DNA of 64,000 nucleotides from Nakamurella lactea DSM 19367 (GTDB lineage Bacteria > Actinomycetota > Actinomycetes > Mycobacteriales > Nakamurellaceae). Position numbers and translations under genes: made by a program. Below the pieces are notes generated by a model. That model had not been told where the DNA came from, made no database searches, and worked only from the letters and a program-made list of their open reading frames with translations. This document shows positions 26,831-35,011 of the stretch, piece after piece (the first letter of the stretch is position 1; every line of letters starts with the position of its first letter). Location: assembly GCF_000426645.1 (NCBI RefSeq), contig NZ_AUFT01000024.1, positions 1-64,000 of the forward strand. Reading direction: 5' to 3'.

Positions 26831-28158
26831 TTGCCGGATCGGGCCTCTTGCAGGGCGGCATTCACCTTGTCCTGGGCCGCCTTGAAGGCATCCTCGACCG
26901 ACTTGCCGTTGAGTTCGACCTCCTGGAACGCCGTGCTGACCGCGTCGTCCAGGACCGCCTGGGAGGCGCCGGGAAGCTGCACCGCGAGTACCGCATTCTT
27001 CGCGTTGGTCGCGAACGCCTCCTGGTTTGCCGGCGGTGGCGTCGCCGACTTCCAGGATCCCTGTTCCAGCCCTTCAACCGTCGGCGGGATGACCTGGCCG
27101 CTCTCCTGCGCAACTTTCATTCCGCCGTCAGAGGCGTAGAACCAGGACAGGAAGGCCCAGGCCGCATTCTTGTGTTTGGCGTTGGCCGTCATGGACAGGC
27201 CGTATGACCCACCGCCGACGGTCGACTTTCCGTCGATCGTCGGCATCACCTGAACGTCCCACTTGTCGTCCTTGATCGACTTCTGCATGGACGGTACGAA
27301 CGCACGAACGGTGATCACCATTGCGCTGCCACCGTTACCGAATGAGGGGGCGTTCGGGTCCGGCTTGATGGTATATGCCGCCTGCATCGTCTTGTACTGC
27401 TCCAACAGCAGCTGCCACGCTTTGATCGCCTCCGGCGAGGCGATCGGCGCCGTGTTGCTGGCTGCGTCATACACTTTGGCCCCCATTGCCTGCAGCACCG
27501 GGTTGTAGATCGGTGGCGTGTAGCCCTGGATGTCCAGTCCGTTGACCTTCCCGCCCGACTTCGAGTAGATCTCGGTCGCCGCCGCGTACATGTCCTGCCA
27601 GGTCCACGTCGCGGTCGGCAGATCGACGCCGAACTTCTCGAACAACGTCTGGTTGTAGAACAATGCAGTGGCGTCGGCGCTCACCGGCAGCCCGGTGATC
27701 TTCTTGGTGTCCGACAGCGGACGGTACTGGTCCAGGAACTGCGGGATGAACGTGTCGGTCTTCAATCCGTCCTTTCCCTCGGCGAGATACCCGCTGATGT
27801 CCAGGGTGATCTTCCGCTCGTCGAGCCGGTTGGCCAGCGTGTCGAAATTGAAGATGATGTCCGGAAGGTTCTCTGCAAGCCGGTTCGCAGTGAGATCTTG
27901 CAGATACGTTGCCGGGTCGGCCGAGCCGGGGACGACGGTCACCGTGCGTCCGGGATACTTCTTCTCGTATGCCTCGGCGTAGGACTTGAACTGAGGGACC
28001 AGCCCTTCGTTCATCTGCAGCGTGATCGTGCTGTTGTCCACCGGATCGGCGGGCGCCGTCGACTCAGACGTCGCGTCCGGGGCCGCCGAGCATCCGGCGA
28101 GCGCGAATCCGGACAGAGCAACGAGCACCAGTGCTCGCCTGCTGCGGGTCGATCTCAT
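26827..28158 (-). CDS. Sugar-binding lipoprotein (MalE-type, CUT1)
   Basis: 443 residues starting at the ATG at 28158, with GGAG 5 nt upstream; a GTG 6 nt earlier is possible. The signal peptide RALVLVALSGFALAGC ends in a lipobox cysteine, so the protein is membrane-anchored outside the cell. The body is the SBP_bac_1 fold: DLTANRLAENLPDIIFNFDTLANRL, GLPVSADATALFYNQTLFEKFGVDLPTATWTWQDMYAAA and GGGSYGLSMTANAKHKNAAWAFLSWF. It binds an oligosaccharide or monosaccharide for the two CUT1 permeases that follow. The gap to the upstream esterase gene is 65 nt, so the transporter may be co-transcribed with it and controlled from the palindrome at 29308. Confidence 0.89.
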   Translation of the reverse strand: MRSTRSRRALVLVALSGFALAGCSAAPDATSESTAPADPVDNSTITLQMNEGLVPQFKSYAEAYEKKYPGRTVTVVPGSADPATYLQDLTANRLAENLPDIIFNFDTLANRLDERKITLDISGYLAEGKDGLKTDTFIPQFLDQYRPLSDTKKITGLPVSADATALFYNQTLFEKFGVDLPTATWTWQDMYAAATEIYSKSGGKVNGLDIQGYTPPIYNPVLQAMGAKVYDAASNTAPIASPEAIKAWQLLLEQYKTMQAAYTIKPDPNAPSFGNGGSAMVITVRAFVPSMQKSIKDDKWDVQVMPTIDGKSTVGGGSYGLSMTANAKHKNAAWAFLSWFYASDGGMKVAQESGQVIPPTVEGLEQGSWKSATPPPANQEAFATNAKNAVLAVQLPGASQAVLDDAVSTAFQEVELNGKSVEDAFKAAQDKVNAALQEARSGK

Positions 28159-28223
28159 TGTCACTCCAGTCGATAGGGGTGGTGCCGAACGATGGGCGGA
28201 CGTGGTCGTGCTGTCGGGGTGGG

Positions 28224-29207
28224 TCAGGACGATGGATGTCGATCACCGAGCAGTTCCCTGAGGAACTGCAATTCACTTCGCTCCTGCACGGCCGGGGCAC
28301 CCTCGTGACTGCCGTATGGCAGGACCGTCATCCGGGTCGGGCCGGAGTAGTGGTTGTACGCGGCATAGACAGCCGACGGCGGAGTAACAGTGTCCATCAG
28401 CGCAACGGAAAACATGGCCGGCGCGGTGCACCGGGCGGCGAAGTTGACTCCGTCGAAGTAACCGAGGACGTCGAACACCTTCTCGACCTGTTCCGGATAC
28501 ATCGACAGATGGGTGGTGAGCTCGGAATATGGTGCGGTGTCCACCATTTCGGTGGCTCGACGGATGGCACACAGGAAAGGCAGGTGGCATACCGTGCCGA
28601 GCAACGGGATGTCCGTGATGGCCTGTGCGGCAAGCGCGGTCGCCGCGCCCTGGCTGACGCCTCGCAACAGAATGCACTCCGGGTCGATCTCCGGCAGGCC
28701 GGCAACCGTCTGTATCAGTCGGGCCGCGTCAACGAAAAGCCTTCGGTAGTAATAGGTATTGGCGTCGACCAGGCCGCGGGTCAGGAATCCTGTGCGGCCG
28801 CCCGTCAGGTCTGTTCGTCCGTCAGGAGTGGATCCGGTGAGGCCGCCGCCTCCCTGCCCGCGATTGTCCATCACCACGTGCGCGTATCCGTCGGCCACGT
28901 ACGTCAGCCCCTGGTGTGCGCTGCCGCGCCCGTAGGAATAGCCGCAGTACTCGATGACGCAGGGCACCGGCTGACCGACCCCTCGGGGCAGCTGGAGCCA
29001 GGCCCGAACGGGTTGCCCGTCGTAGCCGGCAAATGTCAGGTCGAGGATCTCGACCGTACGCAGTTGGATATCGGCCGGCTGTCGGGTCAAGGTCCGCTCG
29101 GCTCCGTGCTCGAGGAGGGTCGCCGCCCAGAACTCGTCGAAGTCGGCGGGTTCCTGACGCGGAGGTCGGTACCTTTCGAGTTCATCGAGCGGCAGGTCGA
29201 ATTTCAC
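28224..29207 (-). CDS. AXE1-family acetyl esterase (cephalosporin-C deacetylase/acetyl xylan esterase)
   Basis: 327 residues from a GTG at 29207. This start is chosen because the family N-terminus (here VKFDLPLDELERYRPPRQEPADFDEFW) begins there; the longer frame to 29324 would start inside the palindromic operator. Alpha/beta-hydrolase landmarks are VIEYCGYSYGRG (oxyanion region), MDNRGQGGG, the nucleophile elbow GVSQGAA, Asp in ALMDTVTPPS and His in GSHEGA, giving a complete Ser-Asp-His triad. CE7 enzymes deacetylate short acetylated oligosaccharides, usually in the cytosol, and no signal peptide is seen. It is the first gene of the importer/rhamnosidase operon, implying that the glycan is O-acetylated. 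No clear ribosome-binding site. Confidence 0.83.
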   Translation of the reverse strand: MKFDLPLDELERYRPPRQEPADFDEFWAATLLEHGAERTLTRQPADIQLRTVEILDLTFAGYDGQPVRAWLQLPRGVGQPVPCVIEYCGYSYGRGSAHQGLTYVADGYAHVVMDNRGQGGGGLTGSTPDGRTDLTGGRTGFLTRGLVDANTYYYRRLFVDAARLIQTVAGLPEIDPECILLRGVSQGAATALAAQAITDIPLLGTVCHLPFLCAIRRATEMVDTAPYSELTTHLSMYPEQVEKVFDVLGYFDGVNFAARCTAPAMFSVALMDTVTPPSAVYAAYNHYSGPTRMTVLPYGSHEGAPAVQERSELQFLRELLGDRHPSS

Positions 29208-29557
29208 CGACCGGCCCCACGATCGACCGCATCGACCCGACAGGGGTCTACCCGTGCGGTTGGCGCTGTGCTTCTCACGTCGTTGTGCCTCAGCTTCCAT
29301 GAGGTTTTGATTGAAGCGCTTCAATCATGGCACTGTAAGGACTCTCAGTTCGGATCGTCAAGGGCTTGCGGAGAATTCTTCGTTCCGTTCGATGCACGAT
29401 CGCTGGTTCCGGCGCGTCGCAGCGCCCGGCCCTCCGGCCACCCGGCCTGCGCGATACTGTCAGCCACGTCGACCGATCGACCAGCACGCTCGTGTCCGGA
29501 ACGGCCGACGCCGCGAGTGAACTGTCCGGAGGCAGCGGTGACGATCTGGTGGCAGCA
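29208..29557. promoter_or_regulatory. Divergent control region between AXE1 esterase and LacI regulator
   Basis: About 350 bp without a convincing gene. It holds the 20-bp palindrome at 29308-29327, the untranslated leaders of both genes, and a TACTGT hexamer at 29455-29460 that could be the -10 of the LacI gene. Open frames crossing it begin with TTG or inside the palindrome and lack ribosome-binding sites, so I do not call them coding. Confidence 0.6.
29308..29327. promoter_or_regulatory. LacI-family operator (perfect 20-bp palindrome)
   Basis: TGATTGAAGCGCTTCAATCA is an exact 20-bp palindrome with the central GCGC/AAGCGCTT typical of LacI/GalR operators. It lies between the divergent esterase and LacI genes, where a repressor would control both the catabolic operon and its own gene. 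The core is shared with CAAGCGCTTG at 11830-11839. Confidence 0.75.
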
Positions 29558-30610
29558 GTGAGAAGGCCCGACCCCACTCGGCGCACGCGACCCGTCGCCG
29601 CCGACGTCGCCAGGGCAGCCGGGGTGTCGATGGCGACGGTCAGTAACTTTCTGAACCGTCCGCAGCTGGTTGCACCGAACACCGGCTCACGGATCGACGA
29701 GGCGATGCGCCAACTCGGCTACGTTCCACACGGCGCAGCCAGGCAGTTGGCGGCAGGTCGGTCCCGGTTGATCAGCCTGGTGGTGCTCGACCTGGCCAAT
29801 CCGTTCTTCCTCGAAGTGGCCCGGGGCGTCGAGGATGTCGCCTCCCGCAACGGTTATGTGGTGACACTGTTCAACTCCGACGATTCGCCGACGCGGGAAC
29901 AGCATGCCCTGCAGGCGATCGAGGAGCTCCGGGTCTCCGGTCTGTTGATCTCCCCGGTCGGTGCCCACTCCACGATGATCGGCAGAGTTCGAGCGGACGG
30001 GCTGCCGACCGTGTTGCTCGATCGCGGCGGCAGCAAGTCCGAAGGGTGCTCGGTCGCGGTCGACGACCACAGCGGGGGGGTCGTCGCCGGCGAGCACCTG
30101 ATCGCTGCGGGCCTTCGGCGGTTTGCCTTCGTCGGCGGGAGTACCCATCTACAGCAACACCGTGCTCGATTGCGTGGGCTGAAGGCCGCGATGCGCGGCG
30201 CCGGCATTGCGGACAGCGACCTGATCATCGTTCGCGAGCAGATGTCGGTCGCCGGCGGACTCCGGGCCGGTGAGGAGCTACTGGCTCGGAGCCGAGGCCC
30301 GATCGGAGTGTTCTGCGGCAACGATCTGCTGGCCATGGGTGTCGAGCGTGCCGTGTTGACGGCCGGTCGACGGGTCCCGGACGACTTCGCCATCGTCGGC
30401 TACGACGACCTCACCTTGGCCAGTACTACTGCGGTCCCGCTCACCTCGATCGCCCAGCCGATGTACGACCTCGGCAGCACCGCGGCGCGACTATTGATCG
30501 ACGAGATCCAGTCCGCCGGCCACCAGCACGAGCGCGTTCAGTTCAAGCCGCAACTCATCGCGAGGGACAGCACACCAGCGACCGACCGGCCCGGTGCCGA
30601 GCGGCACTAG
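29558..30610 (+). CDS. LacI/GalR-family transcriptional repressor
   Basis: About 350 residues. The N-terminal helix-turn-helix VAADVARAAGVSMATVSNFLNRPQLVAPNTGSRIDEAMRQLGYVPHGAARQLAAGRS includes the hinge helix. The effector domain (SRLISLVVLDLANPFFLEVARGVEDVASRNGY..., GVFCGNDLLAMGV, FAIVGYDDL) is a periplasmic-binding-like fold. Start is uncertain: the frame is open from a TTG at 29366, but residues before the HTH look non-coding, and a GTG at 29558 with GGTGG upstream gives a family-like N-terminus; the GTG at 29549 is an alternative. It should bind the palindrome at 29308-29327 and release in the presence of the pathway sugar. Its stop shares the bases CTAG (30607-30610) with the convergent PucR stop. 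Confidence 0.87.
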   Translation: MRRPDPTRRTRPVAADVARAAGVSMATVSNFLNRPQLVAPNTGSRIDEAMRQLGYVPHGAARQLAAGRSRLISLVVLDLANPFFLEVARGVEDVASRNGYVVTLFNSDDSPTREQHALQAIEELRVSGLLISPVGAHSTMIGRVRADGLPTVLLDRGGSKSEGCSVAVDDHSGGVVAGEHLIAAGLRRFAFVGGSTHLQQHRARLRGLKAAMRGAGIADSDLIIVREQMSVAGGLRAGEELLARSRGPIGVFCGNDLLAMGVERAVLTAGRRVPDDFAIVGYDDLTLASTTAVPLTSIAQPMYDLGSTAARLLIDEIQSAGHQHERVQFKPQLIARDSTPATDRPGAERH

Positions 30611-32202
30611 CCGGTCGGGTCGGCAGCATGAACAGCCAGGTGCACCGCCAGCCTTTCCTCGGGCCGGTCCAGGTCGGCCAGCAGCAGGGACCGGATGCGG
30701 CCCAGGCGATGCAGCACGGTGTTGCGATGCAGACCGAGAATGGCTGCGGTCGCCGAGGTATTCGACTCATTGTCGAGATAGCAGCGAAGCGTATGGACAA
30801 GTTCCCCGCTCGGGTCGGCCGCCCGCAGCGGCTGCACCAGCGAGGTGGCGATCTCCTGCAGGGGCCCCTGCGCATACCAGCCGACCAGCATCCGTTTGAT
30901 GCTCAGCGGATCGATGTGTTCAACGGCGCCGGACATTTCACGAGACCGGGCGAGCATTGCGGCGTCCTGGGCGGTCTGCAGGGAACGACCGATCCCGGAC
31001 ACCCCCTGCTCGGCGGAACCGACCCCCGCGCACAGACTCAGACCGGGAGTGGCCCGCTCCACCTCCAGCAGCGACCGACGGACGGAGCGCAGCAGCTGCT
31101 CGATCTGTGCCTGGCCCGGATTCACCTCGGAGGTGGTCCAGAACGCCCACCCGCCAGGCCGATTCACCAGCCCGACCTCGATGTCGTGCCGGGCCAACGA
31201 CTCTTCGAGGAGCCGGCGCGCACCGCTCGGGAACGCCGTCATGGTGCCCTGCCGCACCAGGACTTGGACGGCAAGATGCCAGCCGTAAAGACGCCACTGC
31301 AACGAGGTCGCTCGTTCGACCGTCGCTGGCGACGGCTCGTCCCCTTGTTCCAGGATCTCGGTGAGCAGCATCGCCCGCCGCGTCCCCTCACGCTCGGCAC
31401 GCAAGGCATCCGTGGACAGGTGCGCGGTGAACGCTATGGCCGCGACCTGGATCGCGGCGATCACCACATCCGCGGTGGCTGAGTCGCTCCCGGACAACCC
31501 GGCCAAGAACCACAAGTTGGCGCCGCCGGGCCAGTTGAGGGCGGCCGGAACGATCACCGTCACCGATCCGTTGGCGCTGTGAACCAGCTGCGCGATACCG
31601 TTCGCCCGGCCCGCCGCGCCGCCCTCGATGACCGTCCGGACCTGCTCGCCCAGCGGCAAGCTGGCGCCGTGCACGGTCCGCCCCGCGGCGTCCACCAGCG
31701 CCACCGGCACACCGAGTTCGGCAGTCAGTGCAGTCACCAGCTCTGCCGGTTGGCCCGCGCTTCGACACAGCCGGTTCACCGTTCGCATCAGGGTCGCCGC
31801 CGCAGCCAGAGTCGGCACCCGGACGTGCGGATCAAGTTCCGCGGCCAGTGAACCGGCGTGGACCCGAGGCAGTAGCAACAGTGCGATGCCAAACTTCTCC
31901 GCCAACCGTCGGGTGGACATCGGCAGCGTCCGGGGCGGCGCTTCGGCCACCACGCCCGCGATGCCGGCCCCGACCGCCCGGCGCAACAGCATCTCTGCCG
32001 ATATGTCCTCGACCTGCAGCTGCGCGCGGTCGAAGACCACCAGCGCCTTCGCGGGCAGCTCGGCCACCTGGCGAAGTGAGCCGCCGGCGACGACCTGCCC
32101 GATCTCTCGCCGAGCCGCGTCGGGGCCACCGATCAGCTCCCCGCCCGCGAGCGATGGCACGGCGAGCAGGTCGGCGAGGGTGACAAGACCGCCGGCGGGC
32201 AT
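30607..32202 (-). CDS. PucR-family transcriptional regulator (CdaR-like, C-terminal HTH)
   Basis: 531 residues. The start at 32202 is set by a TATAGT hexamer ending 6 nt before the ATG, the leaderless arrangement; there is no ribosome-binding site. The N-terminal PucR purine-catabolism-like domain (LVTLADLLAVPSLAGGELIGGPDAARREIGQVVAG, LPAKALVVFDRAQLQV) is followed by a GGDEF-like/CdaR middle region and the C-terminal HTH_30 helix set LVHTLRCYLDNESNTSATAAILGLHRNTVLHRLGRIRSLL. PucR proteins sense nitrogenous metabolites and usually activate neighbouring catabolic genes. It diverges from the DUF917/HyuA operon across a 127-bp gap containing the palindrome CGATTC-C-GAATCG, so it is the likely controller of that operon. 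Confidence 0.88.
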   Translation of the reverse strand: MPAGGLVTLADLLAVPSLAGGELIGGPDAARREIGQVVAGGSLRQVAELPAKALVVFDRAQLQVEDISAEMLLRRAVGAGIAGVVAEAPPRTLPMSTRRLAEKFGIALLLLPRVHAGSLAAELDPHVRVPTLAAAATLMRTVNRLCRSAGQPAELVTALTAELGVPVALVDAAGRTVHGASLPLGEQVRTVIEGGAAGRANGIAQLVHSANGSVTVIVPAALNWPGGANLWFLAGLSGSDSATADVVIAAIQVAAIAFTAHLSTDALRAEREGTRRAMLLTEILEQGDEPSPATVERATSLQWRLYGWHLAVQVLVRQGTMTAFPSGARRLLEESLARHDIEVGLVNRPGGWAFWTTSEVNPGQAQIEQLLRSVRRSLLEVERATPGLSLCAGVGSAEQGVSGIGRSLQTAQDAAMLARSREMSGAVEHIDPLSIKRMLVGWYAQGPLQEIATSLVQPLRAADPSGELVHTLRCYLDNESNTSATAAILGLHRNTVLHRLGRIRSLLLADLDRPEERLAVHLAVHAADPTG

Positions 32203-32208
32203 CGGCTG

Positions 32209-32255
32209 ACTATAAGCCCGCCGATGGGGCACCATGCCCGACCGATTCCGAATCG
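32209..32255. promoter_or_regulatory. Leaderless -10 of PucR gene and candidate PucR operator
   Basis: On the minus strand TATAGT (plus 32209-32214) ends 6 nt before the PucR ATG. At 32243-32255 CGATTC and GAATCG form inverted arms around one base. The palindrome lies about 75 nt upstream of the DUF917 gene start, suitable for activation of the plus-strand operon and autocontrol of PucR. Confidence 0.45.
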
Positions 32256-32329
32256 TTGTGCACTCTGCCCGATGACGTGACGGCCTCGGCACTCTTCAAT
32301 GAGCCACACCACCTGGAAGGGGACGAAGG

Positions 32330-33409
32330 ATGACCGGACGAGCGATCGGCCTGGACGACATCGAGGACCTCGCGCTGGGCGCCGTGGTCCTCGGGACCGG
32401 CGGCGGCGGTGACCCGTACGTCGCGAAGATCATGCTGGCCGAGGCGATCGAGAAGTACGGCCCGGTGCCCCTGGTCGATGCCGCCGACCTGGACCCGGAC
32501 GGGCTGCTGCTGCCGGTTGCCATGGTCGGCGCTCCCACGGTGATCGTCGAGAAGTTCCCGAACGGCAACGAGGCGCATACCGTGCTGCGGGCGCTGGAGG
32601 AGCACCGCGGCGACAAGGGTGTGGCGGTGATGCCGATCGAGGTCGGCGGGATGAACACCCTGTTCCCGATCGCCGTCGCCGCCGAACTCGGCCTGCCCTG
32701 TGTCGACGCCGACTCGATGCGCCGAGCCTTCCCACAGATCGAGATGACATTGCTGACGCTGGACGGGATCTCGTCATCCCCGATGACGTTGGCCGACGTC
32801 AAGGGCAACTACGTCTACTTCGACGCACAGGACAACGCGACGGGCGAGAAGCTCGTCCGGGCCTGCGTGGCACAGATGGGCATGATCGCGGTGATGAGCG
32901 CCTATCCGATGACGGCGGCGCAGTGCGCTCGACATGCGGTGAACGGCTCGGTCACCTTCGCCCTCGAGATCGGCCGCCGGGTCAACGCCATCCAGCAGGG
33001 CAAACCGGGCGCGTACGACGAGTTCCTGACCTTCTGCGAGGCGCAGATCCTCTTCACCGGCAAGGTTTTGGACATCGAGCGACACACCACCGCCGGCTGG
33101 GCGCGCGGCACCGTCACCCTGGAGCACCTGGACGATCGGAGCAGGGTGATGCGCGTCGACATCCAGAACGAGAATCTCATTGCCTTCGAGGACGGGGTGC
33201 CGCTGGCCACCGTCCCGGACCTGATCACCCTGATGGACATCGAGACCGGTGTGCCGATGACGACCGAATCTCTCGGCTTCGGCCAGCGCCTTCACGTCAT
33301 CGGGATGCCTGCCCATCCCAGATGGATCACTCCGGACGGGCTGGCACTGGCCGGACCCCGCGCCTTCGGATACGACCTGGACTACGTCCCGCTGGGCGGA
33401 GCCCGATGA
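32330..33409 (+). CDS. DUF917-family protein, copy 1 (pairs with HyuA-like protein)
   Basis: 359 residues, start ATG preceded by GGGGACGAAGG. The N-terminal glycine loop VVLGTGGGGDPYVAK is the most conserved feature of DUF917 (annotated in some databases as S-methyl-thiohydantoin desulfurase-like). Other recognisable segments are VIVEKFPNGNEAHTVLRALE, IEVGGMNTLFPIAVAAELGLPCVDADSMRRAFPQ and a C-terminal domain ending GLALAGPRAFGYDLDYVPLG. No catalytic mechanism is established for the family as far as I know. The gene overlaps the HyuA-like gene by ATGA, and the same pair recurs at 38799-41476 in reverse order, so the two proteins probably form one enzyme or act consecutively. Confidence 0.85.
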   Translation: MTGRAIGLDDIEDLALGAVVLGTGGGGDPYVAKIMLAEAIEKYGPVPLVDAADLDPDGLLLPVAMVGAPTVIVEKFPNGNEAHTVLRALEEHRGDKGVAVMPIEVGGMNTLFPIAVAAELGLPCVDADSMRRAFPQIEMTLLTLDGISSSPMTLADVKGNYVYFDAQDNATGEKLVRACVAQMGMIAVMSAYPMTAAQCARHAVNGSVTFALEIGRRVNAIQQGKPGAYDEFLTFCEAQILFTGKVLDIERHTTAGWARGTVTLEHLDDRSRVMRVDIQNENLIAFEDGVPLATVPDLITLMDIETGVPMTTESLGFGQRLHVIGMPAHPRWITPDGLALAGPRAFGYDLDYVPLGGAR

Positions 33410-34983
33410 CGGCGCTGCGGGTCGGGCTCGATGTCGGTGGCACGAACACCGACGCGGTAGTGGTTGACGAAGCCGGCGAGGTGCTCACCTGGCACAAGAG
33501 CGCCACCACACCCGACGTGCTGGACGGGATCCGCTCCGCGCTGGCGGCCGTGCTCGCCGATGTCGACCGGGAAGCGGTCGGCCAGGTGATGCTGGGCACC
33601 ACGCACCCGGTGAACGCCCTCATTCGTCGCCGCGGCCTGGCCAGGGTCGGCATCCTGCGGATCGCGGCTCCGGCAACCCTGTCCATCTCGCCACTGTCGT
33701 CCTGGCCCCGTGACCTGGCCGCACTGGTGCGCGGCCAGGTGGAAATCATCCGCGGGGGCCACGAGTACGAAGGCACCGAGATTTCTCCTCTGGACGAAGA
33801 CGCGACCGCTGCGTTTGCCAGGGACTGCCGGGATCGCGTCGACGCCATTGCCGTCACCGGCGTCACCTCCCCCGCAAATCCGGACCATGAGCTGCGGGCC
33901 AGGGCCATCATCACCGAGATTCTCGGTGATGATTTCCCGGTCACGCTCGGCCATGAGGTCGGCGGTCTGGGCTTGCTGGAGCGGGAGAACTCGGCCGTCC
34001 TCAACGGTGCCCTGCGATTCGTCGGGCTGGAGATCGTGCACGGCCTGGAATCCGCGCTCGCCGCCGAGCAGCTGGATGCCGACATCTATCTCACCCAGAA
34101 CGACGGCACATTGCTGGCCGCGGCCGAAGCGGCGAGGCGGCCGATCATGACCATCGGCTCCGGTCCCACGAACTCGATGCGCGGCGCCGCCTACCTTTCC
34201 GGACTGACCGACGCGATCGTGATGGACGTTGGCGGCACCTCCACCGACGTCGGCCTGCTGATCGACAGCTTCCCGCGGGAGTCGGCCCTGGCCGTCGAGA
34301 TCGGCGGTGTCCGGACGAACTACCGGATGCCCGACCTGATCTCCGTCGGCCTCGGCGGCGGCTCCATCCTGCGTCCGGTCGATGGGACCGGGCCGGCGGC
34401 CGGTCCGGACAGTGTCGGTCACGAGATCAACCGCCATGCCCTTATCTTCGGCGGTGGGACGCCGACGCTCTCTGACGTCTCTGTGATGTCAGGGCGCGCC
34501 GACTTCGGCGACATCCGGCTGGCCGAAAAGGTTCTCGATGCCGGGCGGGTGTCAGAGACCATCTCCTGGGTGGACGATCGGATCCAGTTGCTCGCCGACA
34601 GGATCAAGGCCGCACACGTCGACCTGCCGTTGATTGCGGTCGGCGGTGGCGCACACCTGGTTCCTGATCGGGTCGAGGGCGTCTCCGAGGTCGTCCGGCA
34701 TCGCTTCGGCGGTGTCGCCAACGCCATCGGCGCCGCCATTGCCGAGGCGTCTGGGTCGGTCGACAGGTCCATGCGCTACGACGATTCCAGCCGCGAGGAG
34801 TGCCTGGCGGAGGCGAGTGCCGCCGCAATCGACGCCGCCATCCACGCGGGCGCCGACCCCGCAAACACCCGCATCACCACTGTCAATGAGATCCCTATGG
34901 CCTACATGCCCGGCAACAGTGCCCGGGTCCAGGTCAAGGCCGTCGGTCCGCTGCTCGCCCGCACCACCACTGCATCGAAGTGA
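33406..34983 (+). CDS. Hydantoinase/oxoprolinase (HyuA-like) subunit, copy 1
   Basis: 525 residues. The N-terminal hydantoinase/oxoprolinase domain begins VGLDVGGTNTDAVVV, an ASKHA-type phosphate-1 loop. The main domain has ITIGSGPTNSMRGAAYLSGL, VMDVGGTSTDVGLLIDSF (about residue 273, phosphate-2 type) and SVGLGGGSI. Family members use ATP to open lactam, hydantoin or oxoproline rings or to carboxylate ketones, normally with a HyuB partner. This protein is shorter than the usual 650-700-residue HyuA and no HyuB is encoded, but a DUF917 protein overlaps on each occasion. Start ATG 33406 overlaps the DUF917 stop by 4 nt. Substrate unknown. Confidence 0.87.
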   Translation: MTALRVGLDVGGTNTDAVVVDEAGEVLTWHKSATTPDVLDGIRSALAAVLADVDREAVGQVMLGTTHPVNALIRRRGLARVGILRIAAPATLSISPLSSWPRDLAALVRGQVEIIRGGHEYEGTEISPLDEDATAAFARDCRDRVDAIAVTGVTSPANPDHELRARAIITEILGDDFPVTLGHEVGGLGLLERENSAVLNGALRFVGLEIVHGLESALAAEQLDADIYLTQNDGTLLAAAEAARRPIMTIGSGPTNSMRGAAYLSGLTDAIVMDVGGTSTDVGLLIDSFPRESALAVEIGGVRTNYRMPDLISVGLGGGSILRPVDGTGPAAGPDSVGHEINRHALIFGGGTPTLSDVSVMSGRADFGDIRLAEKVLDAGRVSETISWVDDRIQLLADRIKAAHVDLPLIAVGGGAHLVPDRVEGVSEVVRHRFGGVANAIGAAIAEASGSVDRSMRYDDSSREECLAEASAAAIDAAIHAGADPANTRITTVNEIPMAYMPGNSARVQVKAVGPLLARTTTASK

Positions 34984-35011
34984 CTCCTACTACGCACGGA
35001 AAGGCCCGGAG

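Noticed and set aside
29208-29324. Longer start for the AXE1 esterase
   Set aside because: It would begin inside the 20-bp palindrome, lacks a ribosome-binding site, and family homology starts at 29207.
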